DNA from: Muribaculaceae bacterium | GTDB taxonomy: Bacteria; Bacteroidota; Bacteroidia; Bacteroidales; Muribaculaceae | Reading direction: 5' to 3' | Length of the DNA stretch: 18,091 nt | Assembly: GCA_009775265.1 (NCBI GenBank) | Contig: VSPG01000044.1 | Location: 1-18,091, forward strand | In this document: piece after piece, positions 1-7,052 of the stretch | Layout: each line of letters starts with the position of its first letter | How positions within the stretch are numbered: position 1 is the stretch's first letter | Notes under the pieces: generated by a model | Databases searched by the model: none | The model's input: the letters and a program-made list of their open reading frames with translations, nothing else | Told to the model about the DNA's origin: nothing | Program-made: the position numbers and the translations under genes

Positions 1-105
1 CTTCCTCCTCATAAACTGCACCTTAACATAAAATACACCACCCTGTCGTTAACAATGATTATTAAACAACCTCTTATAGTATGCGCATGTGTCGGGGATT
101 CTTCG
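1..105. other. Intergenic left edge
   Basis: AT-rich non-coding sequence before the first promoter box. I see no gene, strong hairpin or repeat in it. The gene to the left lies outside the window. Confidence 0.6.
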
Positions 106-113
106 TATCTTTG
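106..113 (+). promoter_or_regulatory. Promoter -7 box (TATCTTTG) of SPOR-folE-antiporter run
   Basis: TATCTTTG is an exact match to the Bacteroidota -7 consensus TAnnTTTG, and GCA follows it. A -33 box is weak (TATG near 80-83). Transcription would start near 120, leaving a leader of about 15 nt before the ATG at 135. The same 10-mer TATCTTTGCA recurs before three other genes in the window. Confidence 0.7.
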
Positions 114-134
114 CAGAATTGATACAATATAGGA

Positions 135-653
135 ATGAAAAAGTACGTCGTCATATTGCTTTTATCGCTGCTGGCCATGCCTGTGGCGTTATTCTCGCAA
201 GAGTCGGGCATGCCTGCGCTCACAGATTCAATGCATGCAGCCTCGTCATCCATTGTCGAGCGAATCAATAAGTCCGGCCATATGAAGGTGGAACACCCGG
301 CAGCTCTTGATGCCCGGTTGCAGAAAGTGCAGAGCAGCGATAACGTGGACTCAACGGATGAGCCCTTGCGTAAGGACACGCAAGGGCGTGTGGGCTACCG
401 TATTCAGGTGTTCGACGATAATAATCCCGGCACTGCCCGCCAAGGGGCAGAGAGCCGCAAGCGCCAGATGGAATCGCGATTCCCCGAGTGGCGCAGTTAT
501 GTAGAGTTCAATTCACCTTATTGGCGTGTGAAAGTAGGCGATTTCCGTTCGCGCAGCGAAGTGGAAGCCGCTATAGAGGAGATGCGTCATGCTTTTCCGG
601 GACTGAGTTCTCAGTTGCGGATAGTGCGCGACCGTATTAACATATCTGAATAA
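135..653 (+). CDS. Secreted SPOR-domain protein
   Basis: This 172-residue protein has an N-terminal signal peptide (residues 1 to about 21: Lys-Lys, then a Leu/Ile/Val-rich core ending near FSQ). A polar linker follows, then a C-terminal SPOR domain at about residues 86-167 (GYRIQVF at the start, WRVKVGDF in the middle). SPOR domains bind denuded peptidoglycan, often at division sites, so a periplasmic cell-envelope role is likely. There is no lipobox cysteine, so it is probably a soluble periplasmic protein. The start is set by an AGGA four nt upstream and a promoter just before it. It lies 5 bp upstream of folE and is probably co-transcribed with it. The SPOR-folE pairing is, as I recall, common in Bacteroides. 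The specific function is unknown. Confidence 0.85.
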   Translation: MKKYVVILLLSLLAMPVALFSQESGMPALTDSMHAASSSIVERINKSGHMKVEHPAALDARLQKVQSSDNVDSTDEPLRKDTQGRVGYRIQVFDDNNPGTARQGAESRKRQMESRFPEWRSYVEFNSPYWRVKVGDFRSRSEVEAAIEEMRHAFPGLSSQLRIVRDRINISE

Positions 654-658
654 TCCGT

Positions 659-1237
659 ATGATTGAGAATCTTTCCGACGAGGAACGCGTAGAGCGTATC
701 GCCGGACACATCGGTGAGATAATTTCTCTTATTGGCGAAGACGGCACGCGCGAAGGACTCGTGAAGACTCCGATGCGAGCTGCCAAAGCATTGTGGTTTA
801 TCACATCCGGCTATCGTGCGAAGGCCGAGGATATGATGCAGCAGGCGTTGTTCACGCACGAGGGTTCGCAGATGATAATAGTCCGTGACATAGAGTTCTA
901 TTCATTGTGCGAGCATCACATGCTTCCGTTTTTCGGCACTATTTCAATCGGCTATCTGCCCAGTGGACGCATAATAGGCTTGAGCAAACTCGCCCGTTGT
1001 GTGGAAGTGTTTGCCCGTCGTCTTCAGGTGCAGGAACGCCTCACTTCGGAGGTGTGCCGTGCCGTGGCACACGAACTCGGTGCTGAGGGCGTGATGGTGA
1101 CGTGCCGTGCACGCCATTTGTGCATGCAGATGCGTGGCGTGGAGAAACAAGAGGCAACCACTGTGACAACCCATGCCGAGGGGCGTTTTGCGGACGATGC
1201 CGCCCTGCGGGCTGAATTCTTTCAGGCAGTGAGATAG
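659..1237 (+). CDS. folE: GTP cyclohydrolase I
   Basis: This enzyme converts GTP to 7,8-dihydroneopterin triphosphate, the first step of folate (and tetrahydropterin or queuosine-type) synthesis. It is cytosolic and normally a homodecamer. At 192 residues the length is usual for FolE. The zinc ligands are visible: Cys84 and His87 in the CEHH motif, and Cys155 in HLCMQMRG. The active-site stretch after CEHH (LPFFGTISIGYLP) and the helix motif GLSKLARCVEVFARRLQVQE are well conserved. The gene starts 5 bp after the SPOR gene and ends 3 bp before the antiporter gene, which fits one transcript. Confidence 0.97.
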   Translation: MIENLSDEERVERIAGHIGEIISLIGEDGTREGLVKTPMRAAKALWFITSGYRAKAEDMMQQALFTHEGSQMIIVRDIEFYSLCEHHMLPFFGTISIGYLPSGRIIGLSKLARCVEVFARRLQVQERLTSEVCRAVAHELGAEGVMVTCRARHLCMQMRGVEKQEATTVTTHAEGRFADDAALRAEFFQAVR

Positions 1238-1240
1238 GCG

Positions 1241-2209
1241 ATGCTGTCGGCTGCGTTATATCTTGTAATCGGTCTTGTGCTTATACTGGCCGGTGCGTCG
1301 GCTCTTACGGACGGCGCCTCCGCCATAGCGCGCCGCATGGGAGTCAGCGACCTTGTCGTGGGACTGACCGTCGTGAGTTTCGGAACATCTGCTCCGGAAC
1401 TCACTATAAGCATACTCAGCTCTGCCAACGGTAATGCAGGTCTTGCCATAGGCAATGTGGTAGGAAGCAATATATTCAATATTTGTGCCATAATAGGTGT
1501 GACCGCGTTGTTGCGACCGGTACCCGTCGGGCGAGGCCTCATCAGCAACGAGATTCCGCTGGTGGTGCTTTCGTCTCTTGTGTTGCTTGCCATGGGCAGT
1601 TCGGTGTGGCTTGACGGAGCTTCGTCGGCAGTGCTGACGCGTGTCGACGGTGTGATTCTATTGCTGTTTTTTGCTGTGTTTATGCGCTACGTCTTCGCAT
1701 CAGCCAAAGACGGCGGCCGAACCGGCGACGAGCGTGATGTCGTCGCATCTGCCATGCCTTTGTGGAAATCGCTTGCCTACACTTTAGGAGGCCTTGCCGC
1801 TTTGATTTGGGGTGGAGACAGATTCGTGGACGGAGCATCGGCCATAGCCGGCGGTTTCGGCGTGAGCGAGGCCGTGATAGGGCTTACTATTGTGGCGGCC
1901 GGCACCTCGTTGCCGGAATTGGCCACGTCGGTAATGGCGGCATTGAAAGGCCGTACGGGCATGGCTGTAGGCAATGTTATAGGCTCCAACATATTCAATG
2001 TATTTATGGTGCTGGGAGCCTCGGCGACTGTACGGGAGCTTCCGTTCGCAGGCATAGGGATGCCAGACCTGTTGCTGCTCTCTGCTGTGAGCCTTCTGTT
2101 CTGGCTGAGTGGCAGAATCATCGGTCACAATGTGATTACGCGTGCCGAAGGAGCCGTGTTTGTTGTCGTCTATATCGTCTACATGTGTTTTATTGTCGCT
2201 TACGCATGA
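1241..2209 (+). CDS. CaCA-family calcium/sodium antiporter (YrbG-like)
   Basis: This 322-residue inner-membrane protein has about ten hydrophobic segments and the two inverted alpha repeats of the Ca2+/cation antiporter superfamily. Alpha-1 is at about residues 44-80 (SFGTSAPEL, then GNVVGSNIFN). Alpha-2 is at about 218-253 (AAGTSLPEL, then GNVIGSNIFN). The acidic residue in each PEL motif is the expected cation ligand. A hydrophilic loop (about 154-172) separates the halves. Length and layout match bacterial YrbG-type exchangers, so Na+/Ca2+ or H+/Ca2+ exchange is likely, though ion choice cannot be read from sequence. It follows folE by 3 bp. Its 3' end overlaps the end of the convergent BT_3928-like gene by 20 bp. 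Confidence 0.93.
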   Translation: MLSAALYLVIGLVLILAGASALTDGASAIARRMGVSDLVVGLTVVSFGTSAPELTISILSSANGNAGLAIGNVVGSNIFNICAIIGVTALLRPVPVGRGLISNEIPLVVLSSLVLLAMGSSVWLDGASSAVLTRVDGVILLLFFAVFMRYVFASAKDGGRTGDERDVVASAMPLWKSLAYTLGGLAALIWGGDRFVDGASAIAGGFGVSEAVIGLTIVAAGTSLPELATSVMAALKGRTGMAVGNVIGSNIFNVFMVLGASATVRELPFAGIGMPDLLLLSAVSLLFWLSGRIIGHNVITRAEGAVFVVVYIVYMCFIVAYA

Positions 2210-3461
2210 TGCGACGCAGCGGGGCTACAAGCGATGCCGTCAGCAGCACCGCGATGTAGCTTCCGGAAATAAGCGCGTTCATGCTTCCGTCGTCGGCTGC
2301 CTCGATGTTTTCAAGGGCATCGTCGCAGTCGTTTTTTGTTTCCGGCAGTTCTGCATCAATTGACGCAAGATTCCGTTTCCATACGATTTTCCCATCGCTC
2401 AGATACACTGCTGCTATATCGCCTCGCACAAGTGTTTTCAAGTCGGTGTCGTCGGCGGAGTACACGTCAAATTCAGGCGCGGCAAGCAATTGCCATTCGT
2501 GCAGTCCGGCTGTGGACGTGCCGACAATGGCTGCTGTGGATGTGTCGTGGCGGCGGGCATATGCTGCAAGTTCGTTGGCAAAGCGTGAGCGGGTAAGGAA
2601 ATGTTCGCCCGGATCCGGAACCACGAATATCAGTTGAGTGCCTTCGCATTCGAACAAGTCGGCCTCGTCTCCTTCCGTGTCGAATACCGCGAAAGGCGCA
2701 GTTTCTTCCTTTGTGTCTTCCGCAAGGCCGATATAGGTCCAGGTGCTGTCGGGCAGTTCGTATTCTGAGAATGTGCGCTGCTGTCCGTTTTTCTCGTAGA
2801 TGAGAGAAATTGTTTCATTTGTTTCGGCAGGGCACATGGATGTGCCGAGCGGGTAAGGACGGAAATCCGCTACGGGCTGCACGTTGTATCCTACAGCTGA
2901 CAGGATTAGTGCGTAGAGCACGGTCGATGTCACCACAAGCCATTGGATGGAGTGGTGGAAGACTCCTCGGCAGCGACTGTTGTGCAGGAGCAACCATACA
3001 CAGCAGGCCGAAATAGCAATGTTTTTCAGGAATGTGGCTGTGTTGCTTACGATTAAAATGTCTCCGAAGCATCCGCAGTCCGACACGGGGTCGGCAATGG
3101 CTATATAGGCTGTAAGCGGTAGCATTGCGCACATTATCAAGAAAGCTGCTATGGCCGAACTTCGGCGCAGTACGCCGAACAGCACGCACACGCCCACTGT
3201 AAGCTCGAGTGCGCCGAGAGCCACTGCGGCCATAACCACAGGCTCGCGCGGAATAGCGTGCAATCCCCATGCCGAAAAGTATTCAAGCATTTTATAGAGC
3301 GTGCCGTAAGGGTCGACGCTTTTGGCCCATCCTCCAAGCATGAAAGCCCCGCCGACTATTGTGCGGCAGAGCCATGTCAGAGAGGGGGTGACGATTCTTT
3401 TATATGCGGTCGCTGTCGCAGTCTCCTGATTCGGTGAGTTTGATGATTCCGAAAACGGCAT
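2190..3461 (-). CDS. BT_3928-like DoxX/MauE-type membrane protein
   Basis: The N-terminal half (about residues 28-200) is a multi-helix membrane domain of DoxX/MauE type, with GGWAKSVDPYGT near residue 43 and the conserved SDCGCFGD motif (Cys129, Cys131). A roughly 190-residue soluble part follows, which resembles the thioredoxin-like tail of the Bacteroidota BT_3928 family but lacks an obvious CxxC. A final hydrophobic segment and a basic end (RRIMRKRQ) close it. The substrate is unknown; the family suggests a redox role in the envelope. The only ATG before the first helix is at 3461, which overlaps the upstream DUF1599 gene by 62 bp. I see no in-frame ATG or GTG nearer the first helix. The C-terminus overlaps the convergent antiporter gene by 20 bp. 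The family call is from memory of motifs. Confidence 0.82.
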   Translation of the reverse strand: MPFSESSNSPNQETATATAYKRIVTPSLTWLCRTIVGGAFMLGGWAKSVDPYGTLYKMLEYFSAWGLHAIPREPVVMAAVALGALELTVGVCVLFGVLRRSSAIAAFLIMCAMLPLTAYIAIADPVSDCGCFGDILIVSNTATFLKNIAISACCVWLLLHNSRCRGVFHHSIQWLVVTSTVLYALILSAVGYNVQPVADFRPYPLGTSMCPAETNETISLIYEKNGQQRTFSEYELPDSTWTYIGLAEDTKEETAPFAVFDTEGDEADLFECEGTQLIFVVPDPGEHFLTRSRFANELAAYARRHDTSTAAIVGTSTAGLHEWQLLAAPEFDVYSADDTDLKTLVRGDIAAVYLSDGKIVWKRNLASIDAELPETKNDCDDALENIEAADDGSMNALISGSYIAVLLTASLVAPLRRIMRKRQ

Positions 3462-3963
3462 AATTGAGCATGTCCATGTAATTGGCGTCGATACCTTCGC
3501 TCACGGTAGTGCGGCCGCCATTGTCTTCAATTTCTTTTGTGCGCTCTATCTTCGTGAGGATGAGGTCGGTGTAGCTGAGCACTCTCATAGAGCGCCATGC
3601 TTCGCCGTAATCATGGTTCTTGGCCTGCATGAGTTCGCGTGCGCGCGAGGCCACTTCGTCGTAAAAGGCAAGTGCGTTTTCCGGGCTTATGTCTTTTTTA
3701 TCAGCGAAGCCGAGTTCGAGCTGGATTATGCCTACTATGGCATAGTTTACTATTGCCATGAATTCCGGAAGGATTCCTTCGCCCACAGCGCTTTCGCCTG
3801 TAATCTCAAGCGTGCGTATACGTTTGGCCTTTATGAAAAGCTGGTCGGTCACGGCCTCTGGCCGCAGTATGCGCCACGACGCTCCGTAGTCGTCGAGTTT
3901 GTGGCTGAAAATTTCACGGCAGCGGCTCAAGGCTTCGTCGAATTGCTTGTTGGTGTCGGTCAT
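3400..3963 (-). CDS. DUF1599 (Nmad1-type) protein with two tandem repeats
   Basis: The function is unknown. The 187-residue protein consists of two copies of the same unit. Each has K..DYG..WR, then TD....K..R..E, then V.EGI....M...NYA..GII. One copy spans about residues 8-85 and the other about 102-175. This matches the DUF1599 family (PF07659), which has been linked in the literature to nucleotide modification, although copies outside phages like this one have no proven activity. I prefer the ATG at 3963 (MTDTNKQFDEAL), 7 bp after the DUF695 stop. An in-frame ATG at 3999 would add 12 poorly structured residues and overlap DUF695. It sits between DUF695 and the BT_3928-like gene in a same-strand block, so co-transcription is likely. 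Confidence 0.85.
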   Translation of the reverse strand: MTDTNKQFDEALSRCREIFSHKLDDYGASWRILRPEAVTDQLFIKAKRIRTLEITGESAVGEGILPEFMAIVNYAIVGIIQLELGFADKKDISPENALAFYDEVASRARELMQAKNHDYGEAWRSMRVLSYTDLILTKIERTKEIEDNGGRTTVSEGIDANYMDMLNYAVFGIIKLTESGDCDSDRI

Positions 3964-3970
3964 GGCGGTA

Positions 3971-4393
3971 TCAGTCGTTGGATTGGACTTCGCATTCACA
4001 CATTTCGTCGTATTCCTCCCATTGCGGGTCGTTTTCGGCGGAAATCTGCAAGGGGAGCAGTGGCAACGGCTCGAGGGCGGCGTTCAGTTTCTTGTTGAAT
4101 ATATTTGTGCTCAGCGTGTAGAATACCCATGTGCGTTCGCCTGCTCCTGTGTATATTCCTGTCATTACAGCCACAGGGTCGGCATCGAGTTGTTTCTGCA
4201 AGGCTTCAGTGGCCTGCCCCATGATTTCGGCATCGGCATCGGATGGCATTCCGTTGTCGGCGTAAGGCCACGTTATTGTGACACGTATGGTAAAACGCGG
4301 GTTGTTGCGGAATTTCGTTATGTCGCGGCGTCCCGTCACCATAACCATTTGTCCGTCGGGTGCCTCTGCGGGCGATGTCCACCAGTCTTGCAT
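3971..4393 (-). CDS. DUF695 domain protein
   Basis: This 140-residue, probably cytosolic protein has no signal peptide or membrane segment. It matches the DUF695 pattern: an N-terminal WW...P, a middle RFTIRVTITWPY segment, ERTWVFYT near residue 85, and a C-terminal LPLQISAENDPQWEEYDEM. The biochemical role of DUF695 is unknown. The start at 4393 is chosen because the frame's earlier ATG at 4426 lies inside the closing P1 helix of rnpB. No Shine-Dalgarno sequence and no TAnnTTTG promoter is visible in the 22 nt between rnpB and the ATG, so its mRNA probably reads through rnpB. The DUF1599 start follows 7 bp after its stop. Confidence 0.8.
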   Translation of the reverse strand: MQDWWTSPAEAPDGQMVMVTGRRDITKFRNNPRFTIRVTITWPYADNGMPSDADAEIMGQATEALQKQLDADPVAVMTGIYTGAGERTWVFYTLSTNIFNKKLNAALEPLPLLPLQISAENDPQWEEYDEMCECEVQSND

Positions 4394-4414
4394 AGTATTT
4401 ATGTTTTTAAAGAA

Positions 4415-4841
4415 AAGCGCGGGCATGGTGCTTGCGCGCGGGACGGCGTATAAGCCGGGTTATGTGGGCGGCATGCTTTCCGCATCGCGGAGCTTTGCCG
4501 GCCCGTCCGTCATTTATCTGAGCAGTCTACCCCCCGGCATCGGACGAGCAGCCCGATGGAGCCGAAGCTCCCTGCCGGTGTACTTGACCTTGCAACCCGC
4601 AAGATGTGCGGCATGCCATATCGCTGTGGCATCCGGTGGGCTCTTACCCCGCCTTTTCACCCTTGCCGTCGGCCTGCGATGGGCCGCTTGGGCGGTTGTT
4701 TTCTGTCACATTACTCTGCCGTTGCCGACAGCTCCCCGAAGGGAGTGCGGTGCTCTTTGTTGCCCGGACTTTCCTCTCGCGCCTCATTCGTGCGCGAGCG
4801 ACGAACCCGCTGTCCCGGCGCAGGCACTCGTGCCCGCGCTA
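4415..4841 (-). ncRNA. rnpB: RNase P RNA (bacterial class A)
   Basis: This is the catalytic RNA of RNase P, which trims tRNA 5' leaders. On the minus strand the class A landmarks occur in order: GAGAGGAAAGTCCGGGC (4778-4762), ACAGAAA (4706-4700), GGGTAAGAGCCCACCGG (4649-4633) and ACATAACCCGGCTTATA (4465-4449). The ends are set by a perfect 10-bp P1 helix pairing AGCGCGGGCA (4840-4831) with TGCCCGCGCT (4425-4416), followed by TTTCTTT, which may aid termination. At about 427 nt the length suits class A. The 5' strand of P1 starts only 8 nt after the lpxA stop, with no canonical promoter visible, so it may be processed from the lpx transcript or use a promoter inside lpxA. Exact ends are uncertain by a few nt. 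Confidence 0.95.
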
Positions 4842-4848
4842 TGGTTTT

Positions 4849-5625
4849 TTATACGTAACCGCGGATGATGCCGCGTTTGGCGTTGCGCACAAACAGGATT
4901 ATTTCATCGCGCTCCTTTGTGGCGGGCAGTTCGGCTTCGATGCGTTCCACGGCATCGCTGACGTTGAGTCCTGACAGGTACAGGTAGCGGTAGATTTCCT
5001 GAATGTCGCGTATGGTGTCGTTGCTGAAGTTGCGGCGACGCAGGCCGATGCTGTTGATGCCGGCATAGCTTATAGGCTCGCGTGCGGCCTTCACATAGGG
5101 GGGGATGTCTTTGTTGACAAGGGCTCCTCCCTGAATCATCACATGCGGCCCTATGTGGCAGAACTGATGCACGAGCGTGCCGCCGCCTATTACGGCAAAA
5201 CTGTCCACCACTACTTCGCCTGCGAGCTGGGTGGCATTGCTGATGATTACGTTGTCGCCCACGGCGCAGTCGTGCGCAACGTGGCTGTAAGCCATGATGA
5301 GACAGTTGTTGCCTACGGATGTGCGTCCGCGTGCGGCTGTGCCTCTGTTCACGGTCACGCATTCGCGTATGGTCGTGTTGTCGCCTATTATGGCCAATGT
5401 GTCCTCGCCGCGGAATTTGAGGTCCTGCGGGATGGCTCCGATTACGGCACCGGGAAATATGGTGCAGTTACGGCCTATGCGTGCACCTTCAAGAATGGTG
5501 ACGTTGCTGCAGATGCGCGTGCCTTCGCCGATTTCCACATTGGCGTCGATGGTGACGAACGGGTCTATCACCACGCTCGGTGCAATCTTGGCGGCCGGAT
5601 GCACGTATGCTAAAGGTTGTTTCAT
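4849..5625 (-). CDS. lpxA: UDP-N-acetylglucosamine O-acyltransferase (lipid A, step 1)
   Basis: LpxA moves a 3-hydroxyacyl chain from ACP to the 3-OH of UDP-GlcNAc, starting lipid A synthesis in the cytosol as a homotrimer. The 258 residues are mostly left-handed beta-helix hexapeptide repeats from about residue 8 to 185, with a helical C-terminal domain after that. The catalytic His is His118 in SHVAHDC. GGGTLVHQFCHIG, IQGGALVNKDIPPY and the NSIGLRRRNFS segment are all typical. The start (MKQPLAYVHPAA) matches family N-termini and lies 23 bp after the lpxC-fabZ stop. The gene is third in the lpxD, lpxC-fabZ, lpxA order and runs directly into rnpB. Confidence 0.96.
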   Translation of the reverse strand: MKQPLAYVHPAAKIAPSVVIDPFVTIDANVEIGEGTRICSNVTILEGARIGRNCTIFPGAVIGAIPQDLKFRGEDTLAIIGDNTTIRECVTVNRGTAARGRTSVGNNCLIMAYSHVAHDCAVGDNVIISNATQLAGEVVVDSFAVIGGGTLVHQFCHIGPHVMIQGGALVNKDIPPYVKAAREPISYAGINSIGLRRRNFSNDTIRDIQEIYRYLYLSGLNVSDAVERIEAELPATKERDEIILFVRNAKRGIIRGYV

Positions 5626-5648
5626 ATGAAGTTGAGGAGAGTGGTTTA

Positions 5649-7031
5649 TTATTTATTCTTTATAATCTGGGCCATGAATTCGCATTCTGTGACAATTTTG
5701 TCGCCTACGAATGCGCGTCCTTTCATCACAGCCATTCCGCGACGCAGTTCGGTCATGAACGACACGTGGAATATGAGGGTGTCGCCCGGAACCACTTTCT
5801 GGCGGAACTTCACGTTGTCTATCTTCATGAAGTAGGTGGAGTAGCGTTCGGGTTCATCTACTGTGCTGAGCACGAGAAGACCGCCGGTCTGTGCCATGGC
5901 TTCCACGAGCAGCACTCCGGGCATAACCGGTTCCTGAGGGAAGTGGCCGAGGAAGAACGGCTCGTTGGTGGTGACATTTTTCACGCCGACGATGTAGTTG
6001 TCGCCCTTGTCTATGATTTTGTCGACAAGCAGGAAAGGATAGCGGTGGGGCAGGTGTTCGCGTATGCTGTTGTTGTCCATCAGCGGCGCGATGTTGGGGT
6101 TGTATACCGGAGCCTGGATGTCCTGACGCTTGATGTCGCGGCGGATGTCCTTTGCCATGCGTGTGTTTATGCCGTGTCCTGGCTTAGTGGCGATTATTTT
6201 GCCTTTGAGAGGACGGCCTATGAGTGCTATGTCGCCAATGATGTCGAGCAGCTTGTGGCGGGCGGGTTCGTTGTCATGGGCGAGGGGTTTGGGGTTGATG
6301 TAGCCGAAGCCGTCCACTGTGTGGTGCTCTACCCCCATGGTGTCGGCGATTTTGTCAAGACTTTCCTGGCTCAGGGGCGAATCGTATATCACGATGGCAT
6401 TGTCGAGGTCGCCGCCTTTTATGTAGCCGGCGCGTACGAGAGGCTCGATTTCGCGTACGAACACGAATGTGCGGGCGCCTGCTATCTCGGTCTCGAATTC
6501 ATTGATGTGTTCCATCGACGCGTACTGGTTGGAGAGCACGGGCGATTCGAAGTTCACTTTCACTTCCACGCTGAATTCGTCGTCGGGGAGAATGAGTATT
6601 TTCGATCCGGTGGCTTCGTCGGCAAGTTCTATTTTGTGCTTGACTACGTAGAAATCCTTTTCGGCTTTCTGCTCGGTAAGGCCGGTGGCATTGATGGCCT
6701 CAAGCCACAGCTTGGAACTGCCGTCAAGGATGGGTACTTCCGGAGCGTTGACGCGAATGAGCGCATTGTCCACGCCCGATGCGTAGAGCGCAGCCATAAG
6801 GTGTTCGATGGTGCTCACAGAGATTTCGCCGCGGGCAATGACAGTGCCGCGCTGCGTGCTCACTACATTTTCGGCAAGAGCGTCGATTACGGGCTCGCCT
6901 TCAAGGTCGGTGCGTTGGAATTTGTAACCGTGGCCTTCGGGGGCTGGCATCACGGTAGCTTCCACCATGGCGCCTGTGTGCAGTCCTTTGCCTGTGAGGG
7001 TGAAAGGTTTGCTGAGGGTGAGTTGCTTCAT
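5649..7031 (-). CDS. lpxC-fabZ: Bifunctional LpxC deacetylase / FabZ dehydratase
   Basis: This is a 460-residue fusion typical of Bacteroidota. Residues 1 to about 305 are LpxC, the zinc enzyme that deacetylates UDP-3-O-acyl-GlcNAc, the committed step of lipid A synthesis. Zinc ligands are His77 (STIEHLMAAL), His259 and Asp263 (RHKLLDIIGD), and His286 (KPGHGINT) is in the catalytic position. Residues from about 320 to 460 are FabZ, the 3-hydroxyacyl-ACP dehydratase, starting with LPHRYPFLLVDKI and carrying catalytic His363 (GHFPQEP) and Glu377 (LLVEAMAQ). FabZ and LpxA compete for 3-hydroxyacyl-ACP, so the fusion places this branch point in one polypeptide (inference). It lies 21 bp after lpxD and 23 bp before lpxA. 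A long open frame on the opposite strand here is only a shadow. Confidence 0.97.
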   Translation of the reverse strand: MKQLTLSKPFTLTGKGLHTGAMVEATVMPAPEGHGYKFQRTDLEGEPVIDALAENVVSTQRGTVIARGEISVSTIEHLMAALYASGVDNALIRVNAPEVPILDGSSKLWLEAINATGLTEQKAEKDFYVVKHKIELADEATGSKILILPDDEFSVEVKVNFESPVLSNQYASMEHINEFETEIAGARTFVFVREIEPLVRAGYIKGGDLDNAIVIYDSPLSQESLDKIADTMGVEHHTVDGFGYINPKPLAHDNEPARHKLLDIIGDIALIGRPLKGKIIATKPGHGINTRMAKDIRRDIKRQDIQAPVYNPNIAPLMDNNSIREHLPHRYPFLLVDKIIDKGDNYIVGVKNVTTNEPFFLGHFPQEPVMPGVLLVEAMAQTGGLLVLSTVDEPERYSTYFMKIDNVKFRQKVVPGDTLIFHVSFMTELRRGMAVMKGRAFVGDKIVTECEFMAQIIKNK

Positions 7032-7052
7032 TGCTGTATGATGTGTTTCTGA

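Noticed and set aside
4394..4426. Upstream ATG at 4426 for the DUF695 gene
   Set aside because: It lies in the closing helix of RNase P RNA, and the DUF695 domain begins right at the later ATG at 4393.
4278..4974. Overlapping + strand open frames across 4278-4974
   Set aside because: They run antisense through the RNase P RNA gene and the ends of lpxA and DUF695; the RNA landmarks explain this stretch.
5580..7052. A 490-codon open frame on the + strand opposite lpxC-fabZ
   Set aside because: It is antisense to an unmistakable LpxC-FabZ protein, its translation is rich in His/Tyr/Val/Phe with no family match, and it reflects codon bias on the other strand. The similar long frame opposite lpxD (7068-8099) is rejected for the same reason.
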